NCBI GenBank assembly: GCA_963666755.2
Contig: CAXXGW010000002.1
Span: 1-64,000, forward strand
Direction: 5' to 3'
DNA from: CAXXOK01 sp963666755
Lineage (GTDB): Bacteria > Bacillota > Clostridia > Christensenellales > Aristaeellaceae
DNA: 64,000 bases
Numbering within the stretch: position 1 is the stretch's first letter; each line of letters begins with the position of its first letter. A model generated the notes under the pieces. It had not been told where the DNA came from. It was given only the letters and a program-made list of their open reading frames with translations, and ran no database searches. Below, piece after piece: positions 1 through 8,966 of this stretch. The translations under genes were made by a program, and so were the position numbers.

Positions 1-909
1 TGCCCATGGCCGCCGCCTCGCGCACCACCATGGGGGCGTTGTCGTACACCGAGGGGAACACCATCAGGTCCGCGCGTTCGTAAAGGGTCATCAGCGTCGG
101 GCGGTGGCTCAGGAAGCCCGTAAACAGCACGTGCCCGTCGATGTCCAAATCCCCGCGCCAGCACGTGCAGGGCGTGCGCGTCGGGCCCGTCCCCCACCAT
201 CACCAGCTGGAAATCCAGCCCCCGTTTCAGCAGGCAGGCGCACGCGCGCAGGATGCTGTCGGTGTTCTTCTTATGGTTCTGCTGCCCGGCAAAAATCAGC
301 ACCGGCACGCCCTCCCGGATCGGGTAGCGGTGCAGCGCCGCGTCGCGCTCGGCCGCCGTAAGCACGGGCCGGTTGGTGCCGTTGGGCATGGTCACAATGG
401 AGCCGTGATAGCCGTACTCCTGCAGCACCGCGCCGGTGCGGTCGTTCACGGCCCACACCTCGTCACAGGTGTCGAAAAAATCCACCACATAGCGCACGCC
501 CATGGCCGCGAGGGTCTTGGAGCCGGTGGCTTTGTAAAAATCATCGTAATACTTGCTGTGAAAGGTCGCTACCAGCGGCGCGCCGTCGCGCTTGGCGATG
601 CGCCGCGCCTCCCGCCCGGCCAGAAAGGGGCTGTGGGCGTGCACTACGTCAAATTTCAGGCGACACGTGGCGTTGCGGAAGCTCTTGCTCAGCCTTGGCA
701 CCCCCCACCCGGTAGGGTTCGCCGGGGATGCGCACGCCGTCGTACAGGAGCGTTTCGCAGTTAACCTGCTCCGGGTAGAGCGGGTTGTTGGGCGCCACAT
801 ACAACGCGCGGTGCCCCAGCGCCTCCAGGCTTTGGCAGTAGCTGAGCATCACGCGCCCCACCCCGTCCAGCGTGGGGGGATAGGTTTCACAGAATTGACC
901 GATCAGCAT
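1..909 (-). pseudogene. GT4-type glycosyltransferase, frameshifted and cut by the window edge
   Basis: Reading leftward from an ATG at 909 (upstream GGAGG at about 11 nt), the protein opens with the motif ETYPPTLDGVGRV, typical of the N-terminal Rossmann fold of GT4 enzymes. After about 70 residues the frame is lost at a run of six C (701-706). Dropping one base restores RVGVPRLSKSF and then the conserved DVVHAHSPF, a nucleotide-sugar region (IFAGQQNHKKN) and VMVGDGPD. A second shift lies at the C4 run 151-154; dropping one base restores LARDLDIDGHVLFTGF and the GT4 C-terminal signature VFPSVYDNAPMVVREAAAMG up to the edge. The family moves a sugar from a nucleotide donor to a lipid or glycan acceptor; the acceptor here is unknown. 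Both shifts are single-base gains in G/C runs, so sequencing error is as likely as a true pseudogene. Confidence 0.75.
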
Positions 910-1059
910 AACGGTACGCGCCTCCGTTTCGGGGCGCGCGGCGGTTTAGCCGCGCAGGCCCTGTGCGCTGCGGCCCTGGCGCAGGCGTTTTGGTGTCAGT
1001 TCAGTATAGCACAGCCGACCCTGATTGGGAACCACGGATTTGTGCCCTGCCGCCGGGCT

Positions 1060-1088
1060 TAGACGTTTGGCCCCGCTCACCGTACAAT
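1060..1088 (+). promoter_or_regulatory. putative sbcDC promoter
   Basis: TAGACG (1060-1065), a 17-nt spacer and TACAAT (1083-1088) lie 37 nt before the sbcD start. The -35 matches consensus at 4 of 6 positions and the -10 at 5 of 6. Confidence 0.45.
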
Positions 1089-1124
1089 CGGGGTACGGGT
1101 TCCGGGCCGAAGGAGGCGTTTTGC

Positions 1125-2271
1125 ATGCGGCTTTTGCATATGGCCGATCTGCATCTGGGGAAAAAACTGAACGAAGCTTCGCTGATCGAGGATCAGCGCT
1201 TTATCCTGACGCAGGCGCTGGCGGCGGTCGACCGGGAGCAGCCCGACGCGGTGCTGCTGGCGGGCGATATCTACGATAAACCTGTACCCCCCGCCGAGGC
1301 CGTGGCCCTGCTGGACGATTTTTTGACCGCGCTGGCCGCCCGGGGCTGCAAAACGGTGGTCATCAGCGGCAACCACGATTCCGCCGAGCGCCTCGCCTTT
1401 GGCGCGCGGCTGCTGCGCGCGCAGGGGGTGGCCCCTGTCCGCCCCGCCGCAGCGCGACCGCCTGCTGCCCGCTCCCCTGACCCTGAGCGACGCCTACGGC
1501 CCGGTGCACCTGTGGGGGCTGCCGTTTGTCAAGCCCGCGCACGTGCGCGCCGCCCTGCCCGACGAGCCGGTTGAAACCTACACCGACGCGCTGCGCGCGC
1601 TGATCGCGCACCTGCCGATCAACCCTGCGGAGCGCAACGTGCTGGTGTGCCACCAGTTTATTACCGGCGGCGCGCGCAGCGAATCGGAGGATATCCCTGT
1701 CGGCGGGCTGGATAACGTGGACGCGTCGGTGTTTGACGCCTTCGATTACGTGGCGCTGGGCCACCTGCATCGCGCGCAGCGCGTGGGGCGCGAGGCCGTG
1801 CGCTACGCAGGCTCGCCGCTGGCCTACTCGTTTGGCGAGGTTTGCGACGTCAAGGGCGCGCTGCTGACGGAGTTGGGCCCCAAGGGCACGTTTTCAGTGC
1901 AAGCGGTACCGCTCCGGCCCCTGCGCACGCTGCGCGAACTGCGCGGCACGTACGAGGCGCTCACCCTGCGCGCCAATTATGAGGGCACCGCCACCGACGA
2001 TTATCTGCACATCACCCTGACCGACGAGTACGACGTGCCCGACGCCATGGGCAAACTGCGCGTGATTTACCCCAACCTGCTCAAGCTGGATTACGACAAC
2101 GCCCGCACCCGCCGCGATATGCTCTCCGGCCTGACACAAGGCCCCGTGCAACACAGCCCCGAGGCGATGCTGGATGATTTTTATGCCCTGCAAAACAACC
2201 GCCCGCTGGACGCGGCGGCGCATGCCTATGCGCTGGATGCGCTGGCGGCCTGCTGGGAGGAACGCGCATGA
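1125..2271 (+). pseudogene. sbcD: exonuclease SbcD (Mre11-type nuclease subunit), one frameshift
   Basis: The ATG at 1125 follows AAGGAGG (1110-1116). The first ~100 residues carry the calcineurin-like phosphoesterase motifs in order: HMADLHLG, LAGDIYDKP and ISGNHDSAERL. The frame is lost at about 1424-1435, which contains a G5 and a C4 run. One base fewer there joins the second part, which has LLPFVKP-like LWGLPFVKPAHVR, LVCHQFITG and YVALGHLHRAQ, the last metal-binding motifs, followed by the SbcD capping domain. SbcD is the Mn-dependent nuclease of the SbcCD complex that opens hairpins and trims DNA ends. The stop overlaps the sbcC start (ATGA), so the two are translationally coupled. Both halves are well conserved, so a sequencing error is the simplest explanation. 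Confidence 0.85.
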
Positions 2272-5033
2272 GGCCGCTCAGCCTGACGCTTGTCGCCTTC
2301 GGCCCGTTTGCCGGGCGCACGGAACTGGATTTTGCCCGTCTGGGCACGCGCGGCCTGTACCTGATTACGGGCGTGACCGGCGCGGGCAAAACCACCCTGT
2401 TTGACGCCCTCACCTTTGCGCTGTACGGCGAGCCCAGCGGCCGCAACCGCCGCCCGGAGATGCTGGCCAGCCAGTACGCCGCGCCCGGGGAGGCGCCGCT
2501 GGCACGCCTTGCCTTTGAGCACCGCGGGCAAACGTACACCGTGGAGCGCACCCTGCCCTACGAGCGCCCGCGCCAGCGGGGCACAGGCACGGTGCAGGTG
2601 CCCGGCGGCGCCACCTTCCTCTACCCCGACGGCCGCGCCCCGCTGACGCGCCCCGCAGAGGTCACCCAGACCGTAACCGGGCTCTTGGGCGTGGATCGGG
2701 ATCAGTTCTGCCAGATCGCCATGATCGCGCAGGGCGCGTTTCAGGAGCTGCTGCTGGCCGATACCGCCGCCCGTTCGGCCATTTTCCGGGAGATTTTCAA
2801 AACAGGGCCTTATCAGGATTTTCAGGCCCGTGTCAAGGCGGACGCGCTGGCGCTGGAGGATGCGTGCCGTCAGGCGGAGCGGGATTTGCAGCGCCTGACC
2901 GACGGCATCCGCGCCGACGCGGACGATCCCCTTGCGCCGGAGCTTGCGCGCCTGCATGCCGCCGTGCCCTCCGCCGCCGATGTGCAATCGCTTCTGATGC
3001 GCCTGCTGGCACAGGACGACCATGCGCTGGACGCGCTTCGCACCGCGCTGGAGCAGGACGACCGCCTTCTGGAAGCGGCGGATGCGGCGCTGGGCCGCGC
3101 CGTGCAGCTGGACGCGCTGCGTGCCGACGCGGCCGCAGCCGAGGGCTGGCTGGCAACGCAAATGCCGGTGCTGGACACCCTGCAGGCGGCGCTGGCGACC
3201 GAACAGGCTCGCGCCCCCCGGCTGGAGCAGCTGGCTGAGGCCATCCCCGTGGCGCGGGCCGATCTTGCCCGGCTTGCCGCGCTGGAGGCGCTGGTCGCCC
3301 GGCAGGCTGCGTTGCAGGTGGCCGCCGCACAGGCGGAAGCCAACGCAGCTCAACTGGCTAACGATACAGCCAGCCTGCGCGCACGCCTGACAGCCGCCCG
3401 CGCCGAGCTGGACACGCTGTCCGGCGCGGCTGCCGCCGTGGAGCGGTTGGCCGCCGAAGAACGCCGCGCCGCTGAGCGCATCGCCGCGCTGGAATCGCTC
3501 CAAGCACAGCGGCTGAACGTCGCCCATGCCGAAGCGGCACTCGCTGCCGCGCAGACGCGCTACCTGCGTGCCGCCGACGAAAGCGAAACCGCCCGCCGCG
3601 CGCTGGATGCGAATTTGCGGCTGTTTTTGGACGGGCAGGCCGGTGTGCTGGCCCGGACGCTGGCGCCGGGGCAGCCCTGCCCTGTGTGCGGCGCGGCGGA
3701 GCACCCCGCGCCCGCAGCCTTGCAGGCGCACGTCCCCTCCGAAGCCGCGCTGGACGCACAGCACGCCAGCGCCGATGCGCTGGCTAAAACAGCTGTGGAT
3801 CGCAGCGCCGAAGCCGCCCGCCGCCGGGGCGAGGCCGAACAGGCCCGCGTCGCGCTGCTGGCCGCAGCAGAACCGCTGCTGGGCGCAACCGAACCCGAAG
3901 CGCTGCCCGCCCTGCTGCCTGCCGCCCTTGCCGAGGCACGGGCCGCCCACACCGCGGCCGTGCAGGCGCTGGCACAGGCGCAGGAGCAAGCCCAGCGCGC
4001 CGAACGCGTGCGGGAGGGCTTGCCCAGAGCCGAAGCAAAGCTCACCAAACAGGAAGCCGACGGTCAGACCGCCGCACAGGAAGCCGCGCAGGCCCGTGCG
4101 GAAGCCGCCGCCCTGCAAACCCGCATCGCCGAGGAGCAGGCGCAGCTGCCTGCCGCCAACCGTGCCGAAGCCGAGGCGCGTTTGCAAACCCTGCAGGACG
4201 AGCGCACCGCGCTTACCCGCGCGCTGGAAACCGCCCAAACCGCCTACAGTACCACCCGCGAAGCCGTGGCTCTGCGCCGCGCGAAGCTGGAAACCCTGCA
4301 CGCACAGCTGGCTGGCGCACCGCAGAGCGATACGGCGGCACAGCGCACCCATCGGGAAGGGCTGGCCGCGGCGCGTGCCGAACGGCTGTCACGCCAGCAG
4401 GCGCTGGCCGCGCGCCGGCAGCAGAACGCCGCCACGCTGGACAGCCTGCGCACGCTGGCCGCCCAGTCGGAGGCGCAGCTCCGGCAACGCGCGTGGCTTT
4501 CCACCCTGTCGCAGACGGTCAACGGCACGCTGCCCGGCAAAGAGAAAATCACGCTGGAAACCTATGTGCAGACTACCGTGCTGGATCACATCCTCGCCCG
4601 GGCTAACACGCGGCTGATGCGCATGAGCAACGGGCAGTTCGAGCTGCGCCGCCGCGCCGCCGCGGGCGATCTGCGCCAGCGCAGCGGGCTGGAGCTGAAC
4701 GTGCTGGACCATTACGCCGGGGCGGAGCGGGATGTGCGCTCCCTTTCCGGGGGTGAGCAGTTCAAGGCTTCGCTGGCGCTGGCGCTGGGCATGAGCGACG
4801 AGGTGCAGGCGAGCGCGGGCGGCGTGCAGCTGGATACCCTGTTTATTGACGAAGGCTTCGGCTCGCTGGATGACGATTCACTCTCTACCGCGGTGGATGT
4901 GCTGGCCTCGCTGGGCGAGGGCAACCGGCTGGTGGGGATCATCTCGCACGTGCAGCAGCTCAAGGAGCGGATCGACCGGCAGATCGTGGTCACGCGCACG
5001 CGCATGGGCAGCCATGTGGAAATCCGGGTGTAG
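2268..5033 (+). CDS. sbcC: exonuclease SbcC (Rad50-type SMC ATPase)
   Basis: This 921-residue protein has the Rad50/SbcC layout. Walker A GVTGAGKTT is at residues 35-43, followed by two long Ala/Glu/Arg-rich coiled-coil arms. A zinc-hook CPVCG sits near residues 471-474 between the arms. The C-terminal ATPase lobe has the signature LSGGEQFKASLALALG (about 826) and Walker B LFIDEGFGSLD (about 858). SbcC clamps DNA and drives SbcD nuclease action on hairpins and blocked ends. The length is slightly short for the family (about 1,000), mostly in the coiled coil. It is intact, unlike the two genes before it. A long opposite-strand open frame exists here but is only a GC-rich shadow. Confidence 0.95.
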   Translation: MRPLSLTLVAFGPFAGRTELDFARLGTRGLYLITGVTGAGKTTLFDALTFALYGEPSGRNRRPEMLASQYAAPGEAPLARLAFEHRGQTYTVERTLPYERPRQRGTGTVQVPGGATFLYPDGRAPLTRPAEVTQTVTGLLGVDRDQFCQIAMIAQGAFQELLLADTAARSAIFREIFKTGPYQDFQARVKADALALEDACRQAERDLQRLTDGIRADADDPLAPELARLHAAVPSAADVQSLLMRLLAQDDHALDALRTALEQDDRLLEAADAALGRAVQLDALRADAAAAEGWLATQMPVLDTLQAALATEQARAPRLEQLAEAIPVARADLARLAALEALVARQAALQVAAAQAEANAAQLANDTASLRARLTAARAELDTLSGAAAAVERLAAEERRAAERIAALESLQAQRLNVAHAEAALAAAQTRYLRAADESETARRALDANLRLFLDGQAGVLARTLAPGQPCPVCGAAEHPAPAALQAHVPSEAALDAQHASADALAKTAVDRSAEAARRRGEAEQARVALLAAAEPLLGATEPEALPALLPAALAEARAAHTAAVQALAQAQEQAQRAERVREGLPRAEAKLTKQEADGQTAAQEAAQARAEAAALQTRIAEEQAQLPAANRAEAEARLQTLQDERTALTRALETAQTAYSTTREAVALRRAKLETLHAQLAGAPQSDTAAQRTHREGLAAARAERLSRQQALAARRQQNAATLDSLRTLAAQSEAQLRQRAWLSTLSQTVNGTLPGKEKITLETYVQTTVLDHILARANTRLMRMSNGQFELRRRAAAGDLRQRSGLELNVLDHYAGAERDVRSLSGGEQFKASLALALGMSDEVQASAGGVQLDTLFIDEGFGSLDDDSLSTAVDVLASLGEGNRLVGIISHVQQLKERIDRQIVVTRTRMGSHVEIRV

Positions 5034-5488
5034 CGGCGGGGCCGATCCAGTGCCTCCTCCCCCCTGCGCCACCGGGCCAGCCCCCAACCCTGACAGCCGG
5101 GCGGCGCGCGTGCGCCCGCCCATTGCGTTTCCAACGGGTTTGCCGTATACTCAAGGCATCGTAGCGACCGCCGCGCGGGCCGCATTCGCCCCTTGCCATA
5201 CATGCGGCGCATCTGCGGCTCCCGGTCGCAGTACCCGACATGCGGCTTTCGTATGCCAGCTCAGCATCCGTTGCCTGTATTCCGTTCCCGGTCGCATTGC
5301 CCGACGCGCGGATTCCCTACGCTTACCCGGCATCCGTTACCTGTGTGCCGTTCACGGTCGCATTCCCTGACGCGCGGATTCCCCACGCTTAACCCGGCAT
5401 CCATTGCCTGTGTGCCGTTCCCGGTCGCATGGTCTACCCAACCTCCGCCGCGCGGGCCGCATTTTTCGATACCGAAGGAGTGTCCGCC
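5034..5488. repeat. imperfect 66-67 bp tandem repeat in the sbcC downstream gap
   Basis: Units begin with (C)CGGTCGCA at 5222, 5288, 5354 and 5421 (last one partial), giving periods of 66, 66 and 67 bp. Each unit contains a GGATTCCCTACGCTTA-like core and ends CCTGTGTGCCGTTC. A 19-bp direct repeat (CCGCCGCGCGGGCCGCATT) flanks the array at 5168-5186 and 5445-5463. The 67-bp third unit breaks the reading frame, so I treat the array as non-coding. The segment 5034-5167 holds nothing I recognise. Confidence 0.7.
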
Positions 5489-6715
5489 ATGCCCACCCTG
5501 ATGGATTATCTGGCCGAGCAAGGACAGGAACCCATGGAGACGCGCCCCTTTTGCGCGCTGGACAGTCTGGCGCTGACGCAGATTGTGTACATGCCCATGG
5601 AGGGATTTTTGGAACCGGGGCAAACCGCCACCGTGGCGGAGCTGGCCGCGTGGCTTGCGCATGCCTACCCCGAGGGGCTGGTCGATCCCTTCCAGCGCAA
5701 ACGGTTTGACTGCACGCTGCTGTGCGCGCGCTGCGCCCGTTTTGCGCAGCTGACCCTTTCCGATTACCTCAACCATGTGGACGCCCAACAGGAAACGCAG
5801 TTCTGCGCCTGCGTGTTTTCCCTGCCGGACGGCTCGCGCTATGTGTCCATCCGCGGTACCGACCTGACGCTGGCCGGCTGGAAGGAAGATTTGAACATGT
5901 CCTTCATGCCGGTGCCCGCGCAGCGCGAAGCCACGGAGTACCTCGACCGCGCGGCCGCAGCCTTTTCCGGGCCACTGCGGGTGGGCGGGCACAGCAAGGG
6001 CGGCCATCTGGCGCTGTTTGCCGCCGCGCACGCCGTGCCGGAAACGCAGGCCCGCCTTGCGGATGTGTACAGCTTCGACGGCCAGGGCGTGGACGAAGCC
6101 ACCCTGCTGAGCGAGGGCTACGCGCGCGTGGCGGCGCGGGTGCAAAGCTACATCCCCCAAAGCTCCGTTGTCGGCATGCTTTTGTGCTACCACCCGGTGT
6201 ACCGCGTGGTCAAGAGTACGGCGCTGGGGCTTTTCCAGCACGATGTGCTCACCTGGCAGGTCGCGGGCTGCGATTTTGAAATACTGGCTGGGCTGGACTT
6301 GGGCACCCGTATGGCCGACGAAGCCCTGCGCCAGTGGATTGACCGCCTGTCGCTGCCCGACCGCCGGCTGCTGACCGATACGACCTTCCGCCTGATTTCC
6401 ACCCTCGACCCCGAAACCATCGACCCGCTTGTGCAGGATTTGCCCGCCAGCTCCTTCAAGCTGATGGCGGCCTTCCGCCATCTGGAGCCGGAAACCCGCG
6501 CCGCCATGCGCCGGATGCTGGGCGATCTGTTTTCCTCCGGGGCCAACGAGGCCGTGCGCACGCTGTTGCCCGGCACCTTCCGCCGCTTTGCGGAAACACC
6601 CTCCAACACCATGCCGCTGGCCGAGCGGGTGCGCGCCCGTTCAGCCGAGTTGCTGCACAGCCTGCGCCCCGGCAGCGCGGAAGACGCGCAGCCGGACGAG
6701 CCGCAGACAAACTGA
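5489..6715 (+). CDS. DUF2974-type (Mbeg1-like) alpha/beta-hydrolase fold protein
   Basis: The start is the ATG at 5489 with GAAGGAG 8 nt upstream, not the earlier in-frame ATG at 5429, which has no ribosome binding site. The 408-residue protein opens MPTLMDYLAEQG and has the family pattern of a short Leu-rich N-terminus, an ISIRGTD-like strand (YVSIRGTDLTLAGWKED), and a lipase-type nucleophile elbow VGGHSKGGHLAL with Ser169. The substrate is unknown. No signal peptide or membrane segment is visible, so it is probably cytoplasmic. It stands alone, followed by its own terminator. Confidence 0.75.
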   Translation: MPTLMDYLAEQGQEPMETRPFCALDSLALTQIVYMPMEGFLEPGQTATVAELAAWLAHAYPEGLVDPFQRKRFDCTLLCARCARFAQLTLSDYLNHVDAQQETQFCACVFSLPDGSRYVSIRGTDLTLAGWKEDLNMSFMPVPAQREATEYLDRAAAAFSGPLRVGGHSKGGHLALFAAAHAVPETQARLADVYSFDGQGVDEATLLSEGYARVAARVQSYIPQSSVVGMLLCYHPVYRVVKSTALGLFQHDVLTWQVAGCDFEILAGLDLGTRMADEALRQWIDRLSLPDRRLLTDTTFRLISTLDPETIDPLVQDLPASSFKLMAAFRHLEPETRAAMRRMLGDLFSSGANEAVRTLLPGTFRRFAETPSNTMPLAERVRARSAELLHSLRPGSAEDAQPDEPQTN

Positions 6716-6729
6716 ACGGCGGCTGTCGG

Positions 6730-6754
6730 GCGGGCTTTGTAAACGCCCGCTTTT
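6730..6754 (+). terminator. Rho-independent terminator
   Basis: GCGGGC (6730-6735), a 9-nt loop, GCCCGC (6745-6750) and TTTT lie 15 nt after the stop of the hydrolase-like gene. Confidence 0.7.
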
Positions 6755-6768
6755 GACACGCACGCATA

Positions 6769-6796
6769 CAAAAAACCCGGCGTGCATCACCGGGTT
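6769..6796 (-). terminator. Rho-independent terminator, minus strand
   Basis: AACCCGG (6774-6780), a 9-nt loop and CCGGGTT (6790-6796). On the minus strand the stem is followed by a T run (A run at 6770-6775). It would end transcription of the AAC(3)-like gene, but a ~255-bp family B repeat lies in between. A similar hairpin sequence is present at 7086-7111, on the other side of that repeat. Confidence 0.6.
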
Positions 6797-6810
6797 GGCC
6801 TGTTAAGAAA

Positions 6811-7064
6811 CCCCCGCCGCAGCGGAACCGGGTCAAGAGGCATTCCCCTTGCGGGGTCTGGCGCCGGAGGGAAGCGTGCGGCCGGTGGCCGCTTCGCCGA
6901 AGGCGAAAGCGACCCGCAGACGGGGCGCGAAACGAGCAGGCAAACGGCAGTGCAGCCTGCGAAGCTTGAACGCCCTGAGTGGAACCCCAAACCCCATGCC
7001 GCAGCATGCAGCCGCAAGCGGGCGAACCGCCCGTAGGGCTGTGAGGCGAGCAGCGGAGTTTACA
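6811..7064 (+). repeat. family B hairpin cassette, copy 1
   Basis: The cassette starts CCCCCGCCGCAGCGGAA, runs through GGGGTCTGGCGCCGGAGGGA and GACCCGCAGACGGGGCGCGA, and ends near GGGCTGTGAGGCGAGCAGCG. It contains several short hairpins (GCGGCCGGTGGCCGC, TTCGCCGAAGGCGAA, CGGGCGAACCGCCCG). Copies at 45750-46003 and 46082-46262 match closely. Weak open frames cross it, but the differences between copies do not look coding. Confidence 0.8.
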
Positions 7065-7085
7065 ACCGCGTTCTTTGGCCGTCCG

Positions 7086-7111
7086 ACCCGGCACGCATCG
7101 CCGGATTAGGC
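7086..7111. other. partial copy of the 6775-6800 hairpin sequence
   Basis: ACCCGGCACGCATCGCCGGA and the bases after it match the left hairpin region at 20 of 26 positions. The pair brackets the family B cassette. The T run is present only on the left (distal for minus-strand transcription). Confidence 0.45.
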
Positions 7112-7130
7112 GCCTGTGCCTGAGGTTGCC

Positions 7131-7988
7131 TTACGGCTGTTCCTCCGGTTGCGCGGCAGGCGTTGCCTCCTCTGCCGGGCGCGGGTGCTCCGTAAGCCAG
7201 CGCACGCCGTAATCCACCAGCGGGCGAGCAGGCACCACGCGGCAATCCGCCGCGCCCACGCGGCCGCGTACCACCACGCCGCCCTCCTGCTCGTACGCCG
7301 CGCCCAGTTCCGCAAAGCGGTCGCTGTCCATCTCAATTTCCTGCCAGTTTACCCAGCGGCGGCCCCGCAGGTCGTGAACGGCCGCGCCCTGCGTCACCAT
7401 CGGGGTGGCGGGGTCGAGGGTTTCGGCCATGTGCAGCATGGTGCAGTTGCCGTAACCGACCCCCAACAGCAGCACCTTCGCGTTGCGGCGGTACAGCCTC
7501 CCGGCGGGCGAGTTCATGCCGAAACCGGGGCGCGTCCAGCGGTGGCCGCGCAGCAGCCAGGCCGCGCCCGGCCCGTGCGCACACCAGCTGACGTGCGGGT
7601 GTGCCGAGCGCCGCACCCCCGGCCAGGTGCGAAAGCACTCCGGAACCCGGCCAATGGCCCGGGTGGGGGTGCTGCGGCGGCGGTAGGCGGGCATTTGGGC
7701 ACGGATTTCCGCATGCCAGGCTTCCGGCACGGGCGGGCATTGCCACTCCGCCGGGTCGCTGTTATCGGTGCTGTGGGCGGGCATCACCAGCATGCCCAGC
7801 GGGCCAACGGCGCTCAGCAGCGCCTGCACTACGGCCACCTCGCGCCCGCACACCCAGCCGATGTGGCTCATGGCGCTATGTACAATCAGCGTATCCCCCC
7901 GGCGGATGCCAAGGGCGCGTAAATCCTTAAGCAGGGTCTGCACGGTTTGCGGCCGCTCTACGGCCGCGATGGTTGCTTCCTCAGGCAT
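7131..7988 (-). CDS. aminoglycoside N(3)-acetyltransferase-like (AAC(3) family) protein
   Basis: The ATG at 7988 is preferred: AAGGAG sits 10 nt upstream, while the in-frame TTG at 7997 would sit on top of the ribosome binding site. The protein (285 aa) carries AAC(3) family blocks: LIVHSAMSHIGWV, LVMPAHSTDNSDPAEW, STPTRAIGRVPECFRTWPGV, RSAHPHVSW and VLLLGVGYGNCTMLHMAE. Family members move acetyl from acetyl-CoA to an amine; the aminoglycoside label is by homology only. Several usually conserved positions differ (AYRRRSTPTR, HVSWCAHG), and many chromosomal members of this family have no known resistance role. Its start overlaps the end of the amidohydrolase gene by 8 bp, so the two form one unit. 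Confidence 0.8.
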   Translation of the reverse strand: MPEEATIAAVERPQTVQTLLKDLRALGIRRGDTLIVHSAMSHIGWVCGREVAVVQALLSAVGPLGMLVMPAHSTDNSDPAEWQCPPVPEAWHAEIRAQMPAYRRRSTPTRAIGRVPECFRTWPGVRRSAHPHVSWCAHGPGAAWLLRGHRWTRPGFGMNSPAGRLYRRNAKVLLLGVGYGNCTMLHMAETLDPATPMVTQGAAVHDLRGRRWVNWQEIEMDSDRFAELGAAYEQEGGVVVRGRVGAADCRVVPARPLVDYGVRWLTEHPRPAEEATPAAQPEEQP

Positions 7989-8787
7989 GGGGTTCAAGCT
8001 CCTTTAAAAACGCTTCAAAATTCGCGTGGCCAATGCGTTCGCGCTCGGCCTCGGTCAGCGGCAGGGCCAGAAAACGCTCCCGCTCCTCCACAGGGTCCCA
8101 CATGGGGTAATCGGTGCCGAAAAACACGTGGCTGCCGTCGTAATGGCGGATGATCGCCACCGCCTGCTCCGGCTCCAGCGCATACAGGCTGGAGGACGTA
8201 TCCACCCAGACGTTGGGCAGCTCCGCCAGCTGTTTCCAGGCCTCGTCCCACACGGACCAGCCGCCCAGATGGGCGCAGATGGCCTTGAGCCCCGGCACCG
8301 CGCGCAGCGTGCGCGCCATGCGGGCAGGCTCGCTGTAGGCGTAGCGGCGGTCGCCGGTATGCACCAGCGCGGGCATGCCCCTATCCGCCAGAGCCTGGAA
8401 CATGGCCACCGCGCGCGGATCATCCAGATAGAAGTGCTGAAAATCCGGGTGCAGCTTGACCCCGATCAGCCCGCCCGCACGGATGCGCTCCAGCTCGGCA
8501 CGCACGTCGGGCATATCGGGGTGCAGGGTGCCAAAGCCGACCAGCCGCTCCGGGTTGGCCGCGACGGTGCGCATCAGGTAATCGTTCACGTTGGGCACAC
8601 GATCCGGCGTCACGCCGACGCTGTGCACCAGATGCCGGCGAATGCCGGCCTGCGCGCCGCGCGCCAGCAGCGTTTCCAGCCGACCGTCGGCGTCCATGGG
8701 GATGTCGTAAAAACTGGCAATGGATTGGGCCGCTTTGCGCGCGATGGCGTCGGGGTAAATATGGGCATGCGTATCGATCAGGTACAA
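7981..8787 (-). CDS. metal-dependent amidohydrolase (Amidohydro_2-like TIM barrel)
   Basis: The start is the TTG at 8787 with GAAGGAG 8 nt upstream, giving M-YLIDTHAHIYPD; longer in-frame versions lack a binding site and add a basic, unrelated leader. The 268-residue protein has the barrel metal ligands in order: THAH near the N-terminus, GVKLHPDF, PALVHTGD, AICAHLGG and the late Asp in VFFGTDYP. This family hydrolyses or decarboxylates small cyclic or carboxylate substrates; the exact substrate is unknown. It is the first gene of a two-gene unit with the AAC(3)-like gene. Confidence 0.8.
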   Translation of the reverse strand: MYLIDTHAHIYPDAIARKAAQSIASFYDIPMDADGRLETLLARGAQAGIRRHLVHSVGVTPDRVPNVNDYLMRTVAANPERLVGFGTLHPDMPDVRAELERIRAGGLIGVKLHPDFQHFYLDDPRAVAMFQALADRGMPALVHTGDRRYAYSEPARMARTLRAVPGLKAICAHLGGWSVWDEAWKQLAELPNVWVDTSSSLYALEPEQAVAIIRHYDGSHVFFGTDYPMWDPVEERERFLALPLTEAERERIGHANFEAFLKELEPHA

Positions 8788-8836
8788 GGCCAACGCTCCT
8801 TCCCGCCGGGCAGCAATCGCAAACCGGCGGCGTACC

Positions 8837-8866
8837 ATATATACCATCCGAGTGCGCGCATTGTCA
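8837..8866 (-). promoter_or_regulatory. promoter of the amidohydrolase/AAC(3)-like unit
   Basis: On the minus strand: TTGACA (8861-8866), an 18-nt spacer and TATATA (8837-8842) preceded by TGG. It lies 50 nt before the TTG start and is divergent from the sigma factor gene. Confidence 0.65.
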
Positions 8867-8966
8867 AGCGGGGGGCGGTTCTCGTTTCGTTTTTGCCGGA
8901 GCGGGAACAAAACGCCCCGCCCGAACGTCTAACCGGGTGTACACCTTTGCGAAGGGAGGCCGGCCT

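Noticed and set aside
2226..4352. Long (708-residue) minus-strand open frame opposite sbcC
   Set aside because: It is Gly/Gln/Arg/His-rich with no family motif and lies over a fully conserved gene; typical of high-GC antisense frames. The same applies to the minus-strand frames at 19316-21421 and 47472-49784.
5193..5501. A 102-residue open frame with 22-residue repeats (RSRSH...TRGFPTL)
   Set aside because: It only mirrors the 66-bp tandem repeat; the 67-bp unit breaks the period and there is no ribosome binding site.
7131..7988. Acquired aminoglycoside resistance gene
   Set aside because: No mobile genes flank it, its base composition matches the chromosome, and several conserved AAC(3) positions differ; resistance cannot be claimed from sequence alone.
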